Below, one piece after another: positions 1-7,043 of a stretch of 14,259 nt of DNA. Location: the NCBI GenBank assembly GCA_022616395.1, contig JAKEEV010000060.1, positions 1 to 14,259 of the forward strand, written 5' to 3'. Position numbers and translations under genes: made by a program. The notes under the pieces were generated by a model, which worked only from the letters and a program-made list of their open reading frames with translations, had not been told where the DNA came from and did no database searches. Source of the DNA: Planctomycetia bacterium (GTDB lineage: Bacteria; Planctomycetota; Planctomycetia; Gemmatales; Gemmataceae). Each line of letters starts with the position of its first letter. Position 1 is the first letter of the stretch.

Positions 1-713
1 ATCTCCGCCTGGGTGCAATCGAAACTGGTTTGGATCGGAAAGTCGCCGACATGCTGGCGGAACTGGACCGGAAGCGTTGCCGGGCTTTGATTCTCGATTT
101 GCGCTGGTGTCCGGGTGGGTACGTCACTCCGGGGGAGCGCATCGCGGGGATGTTCCTTGCGAGGAACGCCATCATCGCCGAGATGAGATACCGCAACCCC
201 AATTCCGGCAACTCCGGGCCGGTCCGCAATAACTACACCGACATCACTCGATACACCACTTACCCAATCGTTGCGCTCGTCGGCAACGAGACGACGGGCG
301 GCGGCGAATTGATTGCCTCAGCACTACGCGACAACGACCGCTGCGTGCTGTTGGGTCAGCGAACCATTGGCCGCGCGTCAATTCAGAATGTGATTGACGG
401 CGGATTCGGAGGACTTCAGTTCAAGGTCACCGTCGGCACTTGCTTGCGGCCCAACGGCAAGGCGCGTCAACGGCTCCCCGACAGCGGACCGCTCGATGAA
501 TGGGGACTGAAGCCGGATGAGGGTCTGGAAGTGCCGGTCACACTCGACAAGTCGACGGAGTTGCGTCGCTGGGCGGACCTGCACGCTCTTCGCCCCGCGG
601 AGAGCAACGAAGCACTCGACTTCGACGACGAGACCAAAGACCCGCACCGCCTCGCCGCGCTCGCCTATCTTCGCAAGAAGATCGGTAAGCCGCCGGGAGC
701 GAAGGAAAAGTAG
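1..713 (+). CDS. S41-family peptidase-like protein, C-terminal part, probably catalytically inactive
   Basis: The reading frame is open to the left edge (first full codon at 3), so the gene starts upstream and only about 236 residues are visible. S41 (tail-specific, CtpA/Prc-like) proteases use a Ser-Lys dyad to cut unfolded or tail-tagged proteins, usually in the periplasm. Visible family marks are the LDLRWCPGG stretch (nt 90-119), the NET..GGGELIASALRD stretch (nt 285-332) and GQRTIGRASIQ (nt 354-386). The Prc pattern places the nucleophile Ser 25 residues before the Lys. Here exactly those two positions are Gly (ggc, 297-299) and Arg (cgc, 372-374), so the protein looks like a pseudoprotease. 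The tail after nt 540 is charged and rich in Asp, Glu, Lys and Arg. The stop TAG (711-713) lies in the GTAG foot of the following palindromic element. The fold is fairly sure; loss of activity is inferred. Confidence 0.8.
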   Translation, partial: LRLGAIETGLDRKVADMLAELDRKRCRALILDLRWCPGGYVTPGERIAGMFLARNAIIAEMRYRNPNSGNSGPVRNNYTDITRYTTYPIVALVGNETTGGGELIASALRDNDRCVLLGQRTIGRASIQNVIDGGFGGLQFKVTVGTCLRPNGKARQRLPDSGPLDEWGLKPDEGLEVPVTLDKSTELRRWADLHALRPAESNEALDFDDETKDPHRLAALAYLRKKIGKPPGAKEK

Positions 714-780
714 GCGACCTCGCTCCGCGAGTCGCGTCACGAGCGCAGCGAGTGACCTACTTTGTTTGCGAGTCGCCTAC
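710..780. repeat. GTAG-hairpin-hairpin-CTAC palindromic element (element A)
   Basis: The element starts with GTAG (710-713), which contains the stop codon of the S41-like gene. The first hairpin is 714-735: a 9-bp stem with one bulged C (718) and loop TCC (724-726). The second hairpin has 5-bp arms 736-740 and 752-756 and is followed by CTAC (757-760). A further inverted copy of the foot, GTCGCCTAC at 772-780, pairs exactly with GTAGGCGAC at 710-718. The layout matches a REP pair (BIME). It lies between two same-strand genes, ending 71 nt before the next start. It could act as a terminator or a transcript-end stabiliser; that is inference. Confidence 0.75.
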
Positions 781-851
781 TCTCACTACTTTTCCTCGCC
801 AATCACCGCGTCTGTCCATTCAATACTCCGGTAATCCCCCGGAGTGTTCCC

Positions 852-1721
852 ATGCGACTCGCTTCCATTCTGACGCCTCACGGAGCGCGCGCAGCGCTCG
901 CTGTCTCCGATGGCTACATCGACCTGCGCGCGACCGACCGCGGGCTTCCTTCGCGCATGAAGTGCTTGCTCGCGGCTTCGCCCGCGATTCGCAAGGCCGC
1001 CGCGGAGACCGCGTTCAGCAAAAACGCGGTGAAGTACGCGACCAACGCGGTGAAACTGCTCCCGCCGGTGCCTGATCCCGACAAGATCCTCTGCATCGGT
1101 CTGAACTATCGCGACCACGCGCTCGAAGGAGGAAAGGCGATCCCCGCCGAACCGGTGCTGTTCGGCAAGTTCCACAACGCCCTTGTCGCTCACGGCGACC
1201 CAATCAAGTTGCCGAAGGTCGCTCAGAAGGTCGATTACGAAGCGGAACTGGTAATCGTGATCGGCAAAACCGGCAAACACATCCCAAACACCGATAGCGC
1301 CTTCGAGTACGTCGGCGGCTACACCTGCGGGCACGATGTTTCGGCCCGCGACTGGCAGTTTAGGGGGGAAGAAAAGCAGTGGATCATCGGTAAGACATTC
1401 GACACCTTCGCCCCAACAGGACCGGTACTCGTAACGACCGATGAACTGACCAACCCGCACAAGCTCCAGATTCAACTGAGACTCAACGGCACCACGCTTC
1501 AGAACTCCAACACGAAGGAGTTCATCTTCGGCGTACCTCACTTGCTCTGGTATCTCTCTCAGGTGGTGACTCTGGAACCGGGCGATCTGATTTTCACCGG
1601 CACGCCTCCGGGAGTGGGCATCGCGCGCAAGCCTCCGGTGTTGCTCAAACCCGGTGACGTTGCCGAGGTCGAAGTGGAAGGCATCGGAGTGCTGAAGAAC
1701 CCGGTCGTCGCGGAGAGTTGA
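852..1721 (+). CDS. Fumarylacetoacetate hydrolase (FAH) family protein
   Basis: This 289-residue cytoplasmic enzyme matches the usual length of FAHD1 / 2-hydroxyhepta-2,4-diene-1,7-dioate isomerase-type proteins. The family cleaves, isomerises or decarboxylates beta-keto or enol acids using a divalent metal. An N-terminal part (about 1-70) precedes the FAH fold. Fold marks are GLNYRDHALE (83-92), VDYEAELVIVIGK (127-139), GYTCGHDVSARDWQ (156-169), GKTFDTFAPTGP (180-191) and FTGTPPGVG (248-256). The expected metal ligands are present: Glu130, Glu132 and Asp162; Lys181 is a likely active-site residue. An upstream in-frame start at 762 would add 30 unrelated residues and lies inside element A, so I chose ATG 852, which has GGAG at 841-844. 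No neighbouring gene identifies the substrate, so the exact reaction cannot be named. Confidence 0.88.
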   Translation: MRLASILTPHGARAALAVSDGYIDLRATDRGLPSRMKCLLAASPAIRKAAAETAFSKNAVKYATNAVKLLPPVPDPDKILCIGLNYRDHALEGGKAIPAEPVLFGKFHNALVAHGDPIKLPKVAQKVDYEAELVIVIGKTGKHIPNTDSAFEYVGGYTCGHDVSARDWQFRGEEKQWIIGKTFDTFAPTGPVLVTTDELTNPHKLQIQLRLNGTTLQNSNTKEFIFGVPHLLWYLSQVVTLEPGDLIFTGTPPGVGIARKPPVLLKPGDVAEVEVEGIGVLKNPVVAES

Positions 1722-1736
1722 CCGCAATTATTCTTC

Positions 1737-1916
1737 AGCCCGAAGGGCTGGGACAACAAAGCCCAGGGCAACGCCCTGGGTTAGCAATGGGGTTTGTTTT
1801 CCAGGCTGAAAGCCTGGGACAAAGGCTTGGTGTCGCAGCCCTTCAGGCTGCATTCAATTCGCGCATTCAAACCCAGGGCGTTGCCCTGGGCTATGTTGTC
1901 CGACCCCTTCGGGGTC
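1737..1916. repeat. 180-nt nested palindromic repeat with 44-nt inverted arms (element B)
   Basis: Outer arms 1739-1782 and 1870-1913 are complementary at 41 of 44 positions. Each arm holds small hairpins of its own: AGCCC-gaa-GGGCT (1737-1749) and CCCAGGGC-aac-GCCCTGGG (1762-1780) on the left, CCCAGGGC-gtt-GCCCTGGG (1872-1890) and GACCCC-ttc-GGGGTC (1902-1916) on the right. Two more lie in the centre: CCAGGCT-gaa-AGCCTGG (1801-1817) and GCAGCC-cttca-GGCTGC (1835-1851). There is no GTAG foot, so this is another family from elements A, D, E and G. It lies in the gap between the convergent FAH-like and GT-C genes. Confidence 0.85.
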
Positions 1917-1974
1917 AAGAAAGGATTCCTGACACCAACCTCGCCATCGCGATTCGCGAAGCTATTCTGACCTC

Positions 1975-2147
1975 GTTGAGTTCACCGTGTCGGTGTTTAG
2001 CTTGTGCTTTGCACAAGGGCGATGTTGCGTCGCCCCAGCGCATTCCACACTGCTCAACGTGAGGAAGGCTGTTCCAGCACCGCTTTCGGTGCCGTGAGCC
2101 TTCCACAACCACAGGTCAGGAAGTAAACGCGGCACGGTGAACTCAAC
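1975..2147. repeat. Nested palindromic repeat with perfect 15-bp inverted ends (element C)
   Basis: The ends 1975-1989 and 2133-2147 are perfect inverted repeats of 15 nt. Inside lie CTTGTGC-ttt-GCACAAG (2001-2017), GGCGA-tgttgcg-TCGCC (2018-2034), and a two-layer hairpin with outer arms GGAAGGCT (2063-2070) and AGCCTTCC (2097-2104) around GCACCG-cttt-CGGTGC (2077-2092). The right end is 5 nt beyond the stop of the GT-C gene at 2153. With element B it accounts for most of the 431-base gap 1722-2152; I see no gene or RNA gene there. Short open frames in this stretch only follow the repeats. Confidence 0.8.
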
Positions 2148-2152
2148 ACCCT

Positions 2153-3808
2153 TCAATCTTTGTCCGGTTCCTGCTGGTCCAACTTCTCTGGAATGCGGCA
2201 ACTGGTCACGGGCTTTTCAATGCGGTGAACCAGATACCGACCGCCGGGCGAGCGGAACACCACTGGCTGATCCCACGGGAACTCTTTCCGCTGCCATGCG
2301 GGGAGCACTTTCGGCAAGCCGTCAACATCCACTTCATTGAGCTGGTCGTATTTCTCCGTGATGCGGTTCATGTCGCTGACCACGAACTTCGCGTGTGGAA
2401 CCGCGAGCTTCAACTCACGCAATACTTCCTGCTCCTGCCACTTTCCCAAACCTGCCGCGTTGGCGACATGCATGAACCGGAAGCCCGGCTTCACGTTCAG
2501 ATCAAGATAAAGCGCATGAGGAGAGTCGTGCCACGTGATCAGTTCGCCATCACGCACGTTTTGAGCGCGAAGGTAGTCCGCGACTGCTCCGAGTTCCACC
2601 GGATCGACTCCTCCGAAGTGCCGCGACCACCGAGCAACACCCTGACTCGCTTCGCGCGATGGTTCGCGCTCCAAACACTGCGACCACCAGCGCGTGCGGG
2701 TCACATCAAATGCCGGATGCGGATTCACAAATGGAATACTCTGGCTTGTACACAACATCAACACGCCCGCGACCACTTGCAGCAACACAAGCGCGAAGGG
2801 AACCGCCCAGCGGTTCGCAGCGAACAGCGCGAACATCAGCAGCGTTTCGGGAACGTGGACGTAGTGAAACGGCCGCTGAAGTAGCAGCGCTGTGAATAGC
2901 CACGCCAGATACACCGCCGCGAGCATCATGCGAGGGAGTATGTGAGGAGCTTCCGACTGACTTCGCAGGTTCGCGAGGGCCAGCGGAACGGCCAGCAGCG
3001 CCAACGCGCTATACGGCGGGAAGTATTGAAGCTGCAGGATCGCTCGGAACGGCAATTCGCGTCGCACGAGGGCAAAGTAGTCCGCGTTCCATGTCGTCCA
3101 GATGTTCACGAAATACGGCCACGCGCCGGTGGAGATAAGCCACGCCAGTCCAAGCAAACCCGCGACTACCCCGCCCGCGAACACCGCGACGTGATCCGCC
3201 ACGCGCAACCGGCGCAAGGTGACAAGCCAAGCAGCGGCCGCGATGAATAGCATGTGAGGCTTGATCCAGCACCCAACGCCCCAGATCAATCCTTCCGCGA
3301 ACGCCAGAAGAAGCGAGTTTCGCCCTTCGGCACGCTTGAGTCGCAGCATGATAGCGACGACAGCCGGGAGCATCATCCACACATCACGTTGGACGTGATT
3401 GAACTCGTGAATGAACAGATAGAACGCCGCGATTGCGGCACACATCCACGCCACGTTCGCACGATCCGAGCCGCTTCCGCGCGCAAGCCACACCAGTCCG
3501 AGAGTCACGAGCGCCACGATTGCCAGATCGGTTGCGCGAATGGTTTCCGCGCTCAGACCGAACACTCCACGCACGCACCAGAGCGCCCACGCGAAGCCCG
3601 GCGGATTGGTCTCGAATACGTCGCGATAGTGAACGCCATCGGTTGCAATGGCGTTCGCGGCGACCGCGTGTAAAGTCGCATCACACCACAGCGGCATGCG
3701 AAGAAAAAGCGGAACGCCAACGAAGAGAAACACCCCCGCGACCAGCCAACCAAGCGCGGCCGAACGCCAGGGAAACCACCGGGAGCGAGTTGATTGAAGT
3801 TCGGGCAT
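2153..3808 (-). CDS. Multi-pass membrane protein, GT-C glycosyltransferase-like (downstream paralogue)
   Basis: The protein (551 residues from ATG 3808) begins with a short basic stretch and a first membrane helix (about 18-36). A loop with WCDATLH (41-47) and HYRDVFETNPPG (60-71) follows. An acidic first extracytoplasmic loop after helix 1, ahead of many hydrophobic helices, is the pattern of GT-C enzymes (PMT/ArnT-like) that move sugars from polyprenyl-phosphate donors on the outer face of the membrane. After about residue 400 the chain is soluble, with ITWHDSPHALYLDL and QPVVFRSPGGRYLVH. The protein upstream in the same operon shares all these blocks, so the two are tandem duplicates. GTG 3823, 6 nt after the upstream stop, is an alternative start; ATG 3808 matches the paralogue's N-terminus better. 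Acceptor and donor are unknown, and transferase activity is inferred. Confidence 0.75.
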   Translation of the reverse strand: MPELQSTRSRWFPWRSAALGWLVAGVFLFVGVPLFLRMPLWCDATLHAVAANAIATDGVHYRDVFETNPPGFAWALWCVRGVFGLSAETIRATDLAIVALVTLGLVWLARGSGSDRANVAWMCAAIAAFYLFIHEFNHVQRDVWMMLPAVVAIMLRLKRAEGRNSLLLAFAEGLIWGVGCWIKPHMLFIAAAAWLVTLRRLRVADHVAVFAGGVVAGLLGLAWLISTGAWPYFVNIWTTWNADYFALVRRELPFRAILQLQYFPPYSALALLAVPLALANLRSQSEAPHILPRMMLAAVYLAWLFTALLLQRPFHYVHVPETLLMFALFAANRWAVPFALVLLQVVAGVLMLCTSQSIPFVNPHPAFDVTRTRWWSQCLEREPSREASQGVARWSRHFGGVDPVELGAVADYLRAQNVRDGELITWHDSPHALYLDLNVKPGFRFMHVANAAGLGKWQEQEVLRELKLAVPHAKFVVSDMNRITEKYDQLNEVDVDGLPKVLPAWQRKEFPWDQPVVFRSPGGRYLVHRIEKPVTSCRIPEKLDQQEPDKD

Positions 3809-3829
3809 GCCGAAGTGTAGCACGCGGCT

Positions 3830-5665
3830 TCACTCATCCGGTCCGAGTTCGTCAAGGGTGCCCAGATCGGCCCAGTCCGGCACGCGAATCACGCCCAGCG
3901 GTTGCGTGACGTGATGAACAACGTAGCGTCCGGAGCGAAACACCACCGGCTGATTCCACGGAAACTTTCGGCGCTCGTTGGGAGGCAACCACACCGGTAG
4001 CGGATCGCCGAGCCTCCACGAAGCCGGATCGTAAGACGCGTTGCGATCCCAACGAGTTCGCTGAAGATCGCTGACAACATAGCGTTGCCGGCTCACGGCG
4101 ACTTCGCGCGCGATGATCTCTCGCTTTGACTTGATGCCGAACGCGGTGCCGTAGTGCATGTATCTCGTGGCCGGTTCGAGATCGAGCATCAGATAGAGTG
4201 GATGCGTGCCATCGTGCCAGCAGTTCAGTTCTCCTGGCCCAAGCGGTGGATCGACGGTGCGCAAATAACCGGCCACATCGTTCAGTTCGCGCCATCTGGT
4301 TCCACAATGAATGTCGGTGTACTGACCGAGCTTGTCGCGCAACTCCGGCGAGCTTCCCTCACCCCAGCATCGCGGCCAGAGTTTCACCACTTCCCAGTTC
4401 GCCAGCGGGTGCTTCTCGAACTTCAGGTAAGAAGTCTTCGGGTCAATCGCGCGAATGATCGGCCTCGCGCCTGGATTCGCCTCCGCGACGTTCACCAGCA
4501 CGCCGACCACGATAAACCACACGAGATACACGAAGCCGAAACTCCAGCGGTGACTCGCGATCAGCGCCATCGCCAAGAGCAACAGCGGAACGTGAACGTA
4601 ATCGAATGCTTTCTGAACCAGCACCGCTTGCGCGAACCACGCGAGGTAAAGCGCGGCCAGAATCGCACGCGACGCGGCCGACTGTTCGCTCGCGGAGCGC
4701 AAATACAGCGCGTCGGAAAGCGGAATCTTCGCCGGTTCACCTGATCGTCGCGACCACACGCGCGCTTCCCAGAGCGCAAGAAGCGCAAGCGGAATCGCGG
4801 CGAAGTGCAGCGAGCTTTCTGGTCGGAAGCAAACGAACGCGCGGTCGAACCGGTCGAACACATGCCCGGCCTCCGAGAGATAATCCGGGTTCCAGTTCAA
4901 GAAGATGTCGAGGAAGTACGGCCAGGCTCCGGTTGTGACAAGCCACACGATACCCGGCACGCCAGCGAGCAACCCGCCGAGCATCAGCCCGCCGAAATCG
5001 CCCGCGACTCGCCGAGCAGACTCGTTCCGCAAGAGCAACACAACCGAGACCAGCCACACACCCAACGCGGGAATCACGACATGCGGCTTGATCCACACCG
5101 CCACGCCCCACAGGAAGCCTTCAAGGATTGCCAGACGCAACAGCGACTGACTGCTTCCCGCTCGACCGATCTGCTTGAGTCTGAATCGAGCGGCGAGTAC
5201 CGCCGGGAGAAGCATCCACGGATCGCGCTGGATATGGTTAAACTCGCTGGTGAACAGATACCACATCGCGACCGCGGCTACGAACCACGCGACCGTGTAG
5301 CGTTCGGCTCCGCAGTTCCGAATCCACCCACACAGCACCACGACAATCGTGGCGATCATGACAAGATCGACAGCGCGCATCACTTCGTAACTCCAACCGA
5401 ACACAGCGCGCACCGCGGCCATCGACCAGTCGATCCCCGGTAAGTTGGTGTCGAACACGTCGCGGTAGTGGACTCCTCCGCGCAGGATCGACCGGGCCGC
5501 GAGGTCGTGAAGCGTCACGTCGTTCCAGGGTGGCATGCACACAAAGAGAGGCACGCCCGCGACAAGAGCAACAATCGCCACGGCCCAGCCGAGCCTTGCA
5601 GATTGCCACGGCCAGAGCCACGAGACGTGGGATTCCACTGGCGGGGTAGTCTTTTCGGAATCCAC
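3830..5665 (-). CDS. Multi-pass membrane protein, GT-C glycosyltransferase-like (upstream paralogue)
   Basis: The protein has 611 residues starting at GTG 5665; no other start codon is available upstream in frame, and no Shine-Dalgarno is visible. The first helix (about 25-44) is followed by WNDVTLH (47-53) and GVHYRDVFDTNLPG (64-77), the GT-C-like acidic first loop. Further blocks shared with the next gene include EFNHIQRDPWMLLPAV, WGVAVWIKPH, TTGAWPYFLDI, FDYVHVP and, in the soluble C-terminal part, NCWHDGTHPLYLMLDLEP and KFPWNQPVVFRSGRYVVHH. It is about 60 residues longer than its paralogue because of inserts in the middle. It is first in a two-gene operon, and the downstream start is 6 or 21 nt beyond its stop. 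A sugar or mannosyl transferase for cell-surface glycans or proteins is likely; the substrate is unknown. Confidence 0.75.
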   Translation of the reverse strand: MDSEKTTPPVESHVSWLWPWQSARLGWAVAIVALVAGVPLFVCMPPWNDVTLHDLAARSILRGGVHYRDVFDTNLPGIDWSMAAVRAVFGWSYEVMRAVDLVMIATIVVVLCGWIRNCGAERYTVAWFVAAVAMWYLFTSEFNHIQRDPWMLLPAVLAARFRLKQIGRAGSSQSLLRLAILEGFLWGVAVWIKPHVVIPALGVWLVSVVLLLRNESARRVAGDFGGLMLGGLLAGVPGIVWLVTTGAWPYFLDIFLNWNPDYLSEAGHVFDRFDRAFVCFRPESSLHFAAIPLALLALWEARVWSRRSGEPAKIPLSDALYLRSASEQSAASRAILAALYLAWFAQAVLVQKAFDYVHVPLLLLAMALIASHRWSFGFVYLVWFIVVGVLVNVAEANPGARPIIRAIDPKTSYLKFEKHPLANWEVVKLWPRCWGEGSSPELRDKLGQYTDIHCGTRWRELNDVAGYLRTVDPPLGPGELNCWHDGTHPLYLMLDLEPATRYMHYGTAFGIKSKREIIAREVAVSRQRYVVSDLQRTRWDRNASYDPASWRLGDPLPVWLPPNERRKFPWNQPVVFRSGRYVVHHVTQPLGVIRVPDWADLGTLDELGPDE

Positions 5666-5987
5666 GAGATAAGTTTGTGCGAAGCCAAAAGTTAAGGTTG
5701 CAGGTGTTGCCGAAGTCTACGGCTCGGTTTGCGGTGGTTCAAGATCCAGGAAAAATGGTCGAAAAAGCCAGAAATCCGTTGCAACCCATCTGGTGGAGGG
5801 ATAACATCCCGTGGTGGAAAACGGATTCTCCGTCAATCTGGCACAACCCGGACGGACTCGTGACCTCTCTTGCCGACTCCCGACTGTTGGAGAAATCGGT
5901 TTTCCCGCGACTGCCGGTCCTCTCCCAACCGGTCACCGCGCCTGCGGTTTGGGGCTTCATTTGAGGTCAACCCGAAGGAGCGACGCG
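5666..5987. other. Divergent intergenic region without a recognised gene
   Basis: These 322 bases separate the GT-C operon (leftward) from the small BON-like gene (rightward), so promoters for both should lie here. I found no convincing -35/-10 pair. The only symmetrical site is GGGAT-aac-ATCCC (5798-5810), which could be a small operator. Open frames here lack ribosome binding sites and family signatures. It is the longest gap in the window with no large palindromic element. Confidence 0.5.
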
Positions 5988-6212
5988 ATGAACACCTGTC
6001 CCGTTCTCTCGCCCGGCCCAGCTGAGGTTCTCACAAGCAGCCCGCTTGGGCAACTCCGCCGTTTGGTCGTCACCGCGAGCGAAACCGAGGTGGTGATTAC
6101 CGGCCAGGTGTCCAGTTACTACCTCAAACAGCTCGCCCAGGAAACCATCCGACCCACTCTCGGTCAACGCACGCTCCGCAACCATGTCGAAGTTTGCGCT
6201 GAAGAAAACTGA
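5988..6212 (+). CDS. Small BON-domain-like protein
   Basis: This 74-residue protein starts at ATG 5988, preceded by an excellent AAGGAG (5975-5980) with a 7-nt spacer, one of the best Shine-Dalgarno sites in the window. Residues about 22-69 follow the BON pattern of two short strand-helix units: LRRLVVTASETEVVITGQV, then a helix with KQLAQETIRPTLG, then LRNHVEV. BON domains usually bind membranes or protein partners in the envelope. I see no signal peptide, so location is uncertain. The two Cys residues (4 and 70) lie outside the domain. The gene stands alone between a long leader and a hairpin at 6245-6270. The BON call rests on pattern only and is moderate. Confidence 0.65.
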   Translation: MNTCPVLSPGPAEVLTSSPLGQLRRLVVTASETEVVITGQVSSYYLKQLAQETIRPTLGQRTLRNHVEVCAEEN

Positions 6213-6244
6213 AACACGAACCGAACCACAACCGCCCCACGATT

Positions 6245-6270
6245 CAGCGCCCGCCATAACGCGGGCGCTG
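6245..6270 (+). terminator. Hairpin after the BON-like gene, probable terminator
   Basis: The 10-bp stem CAGCGCCCGC / GCGGGCGCTG with loop CATAAC starts 33 nt after the stop codon at 6212. It is perfectly paired and GC-rich. The downstream run is only GGCATTT, so it is not a classical U-tract terminator. It could work as a weak or factor-assisted terminator, or as a transcript-end stabiliser. Confidence 0.55.
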
Positions 6271-6290
6271 GGCATTTCGTAGGACACAAA

Positions 6291-6345
6291 GTAGGACAGG
6301 CTTCCAGCCTGTCATTGCCCGAGACAGGCAAGATGCCTGTCCTAC
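6291..6345. repeat. 55-nt GTAG-hairpin-hairpin-CTAC element (element D)
   Basis: This is the cleanest copy. It consists of GTAG (6291-6294), hairpin GACAGGCT-tcc-AGCCTGTC (6295-6313), a 9-nt spacer (6314-6322), hairpin GACAGGCA-aga-TGCCTGTC (6323-6341) and CTAC (6342-6345). Both stems are 8 bp without mismatch, both loops are 3 nt, and the two stems share the motif GACAGGC. Another GTAGGAC lies just before it (6279-6285). On the minus strand the right foot GTAG supplies the TAG stop (6344-6342) of the fasciclin gene. It lies between two convergent genes. Confidence 0.9.
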
Positions 6346-6827
6346 GGAGGCATCAACACGATGTCGATGACGTAAATGGTTCCGTTGCTGCACGCGATCC
6401 CGTCTCCGCTGATCTTCGCCGCACCAATCTTCAGCCCGTCCTTCGTTTCTTCCACCTTCAACGAAGTGCTTCCCAGAGACTTCACCTCCTTGCCAGTCTC
6501 GCCCTTGAGGTCGGGCACGGTCAGCTTCCCTTTGACCACATGACCCCGGACGAGCTGCTTTAACTTTGCCTTGTCCGCGACCACTTTCGTGATGGTCTGG
6601 TCGTCGAACTTCTTGAACGCGGCATCGCTGGGAGCAAAGAGCGTGAATGGTCCCGGTCCCTTGAGCGTTTCGGCTTCTCCGCTCTCCTTGATGGCCAGAG
6701 CCAGAACCGTGTGGCCCTTCATGTTGGTGATCGTTTCCGCAATCGTGGTCGTATCGGCGGTGCGAGCGCTCGGCGCGAGGCCAAGCATCGCGGCCAGCAC
6801 GGAGCCAGCGAGTAACTTCACCTTCAT
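6342..6827 (-). CDS. Secreted fasciclin (FAS1) domain protein
   Basis: This 161-residue protein starts at ATG 6827 with AGGAG 8 nt before it. A signal peptide (Lys2-Lys4, hydrophobic core about 5-18, likely cleavage after SARTA, about residue 24) predicts export. One FAS1 domain follows, with GPGPFTLFAPSDAAFKKF (57-74) matching the first conserved FAS1 block, GHVVKGKL (95-102) matching the central His-containing block, and NGTIYVIDIVLMP (148-160) matching the last block. Single-FAS1 bacterial proteins of this size are usually envelope or adhesion proteins with no enzymatic role. The stop TAG is in the GTAG foot of element D, and the chain ends directly after the last FAS1 strand, so little or no tail is present. 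It is transcribed away from the UvrC-like gene. Family assignment is confident; biological role is unknown. Confidence 0.93.
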   Translation of the reverse strand: MKVKLLAGSVLAAMLGLAPSARTADTTTIAETITNMKGHTVLALAIKESGEAETLKGPGPFTLFAPSDAAFKKFDDQTITKVVADKAKLKQLVRGHVVKGKLTVPDLKGETGKEVKSLGSTSLKVEETKDGLKIGAAKISGDGIACSNGTIYVIDIVLMPP

Positions 6828-6891
6828 GGCGTTTGCTCCTATTCGCGGTTCCCAGATCGAGTGTGGAAAGATAGAATACCCGCGTACACCA

Positions 6892-7038
6892 TCTTCCTCA
6901 AGCCGCGAATGTAGTCCTCACGCTTCGCGTGAGGTCGCGAGCGCAAGCGAGCGAAGAAAGGCTCATCACGCCGAGCGTGATGACTACTCTGAAGAACGGC
7001 ACACGGATACCTTCTACTACTCTTCCTCAAGCCGCGAA
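6892..7038. repeat. 18-bp direct repeats bounding palindromic element E
   Basis: An identical 18-nt sequence occurs at 6892-6909 and 7021-7038 and encloses 111 nt. Inside are GTAG (6911-6914), a perfect 8-bp hairpin CCTCACGC-ttc-GCGTGAGG (6916-6934), a GCG-rich middle, a 9-bp hairpin TCATCACGC-cga-GCGTGATGA (6963-6983), CTAC (6984-6987), and a module beginning GAAGAACGGCACACGG (6991-7006) and ending in CTACTAC. The second direct repeat stops 5 nt before the start codon of the UvrC-like gene, so the element forms most of that gene's leader. The direct repeats could be a duplicated target site. Confidence 0.8.
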
Positions 7039-7043
7039 CCGCC

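Noticed and set aside
786..1727. 313-residue minus-strand open frame opposite the FAH-like gene
   Set aside because: It is antisense to a gene with intact metal ligands and motifs and has no recognisable domain.
1718..2201. Several short open frames between the FAH-like and GT-C genes
   Set aside because: They translate the palindromic repeats B and C; peptides of this type recur wherever such repeats occur and are not evidence of a gene.
2225..2884. 219-residue plus-strand open frame opposite the GT-C gene
   Set aside because: It has no family signature, a basic shadow-like composition, and lies fully within a well-supported gene.
5841..5858. TGGCAC as a possible sigma-54 -24 element
   Set aside because: The matching TTGC -12 element is absent at the required spacing.
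5677..5964. 95-residue plus-strand open frame in the divergent gap
   Set aside because: It has no Shine-Dalgarno and no family features, and it ends just before the well-supported BON-like gene.
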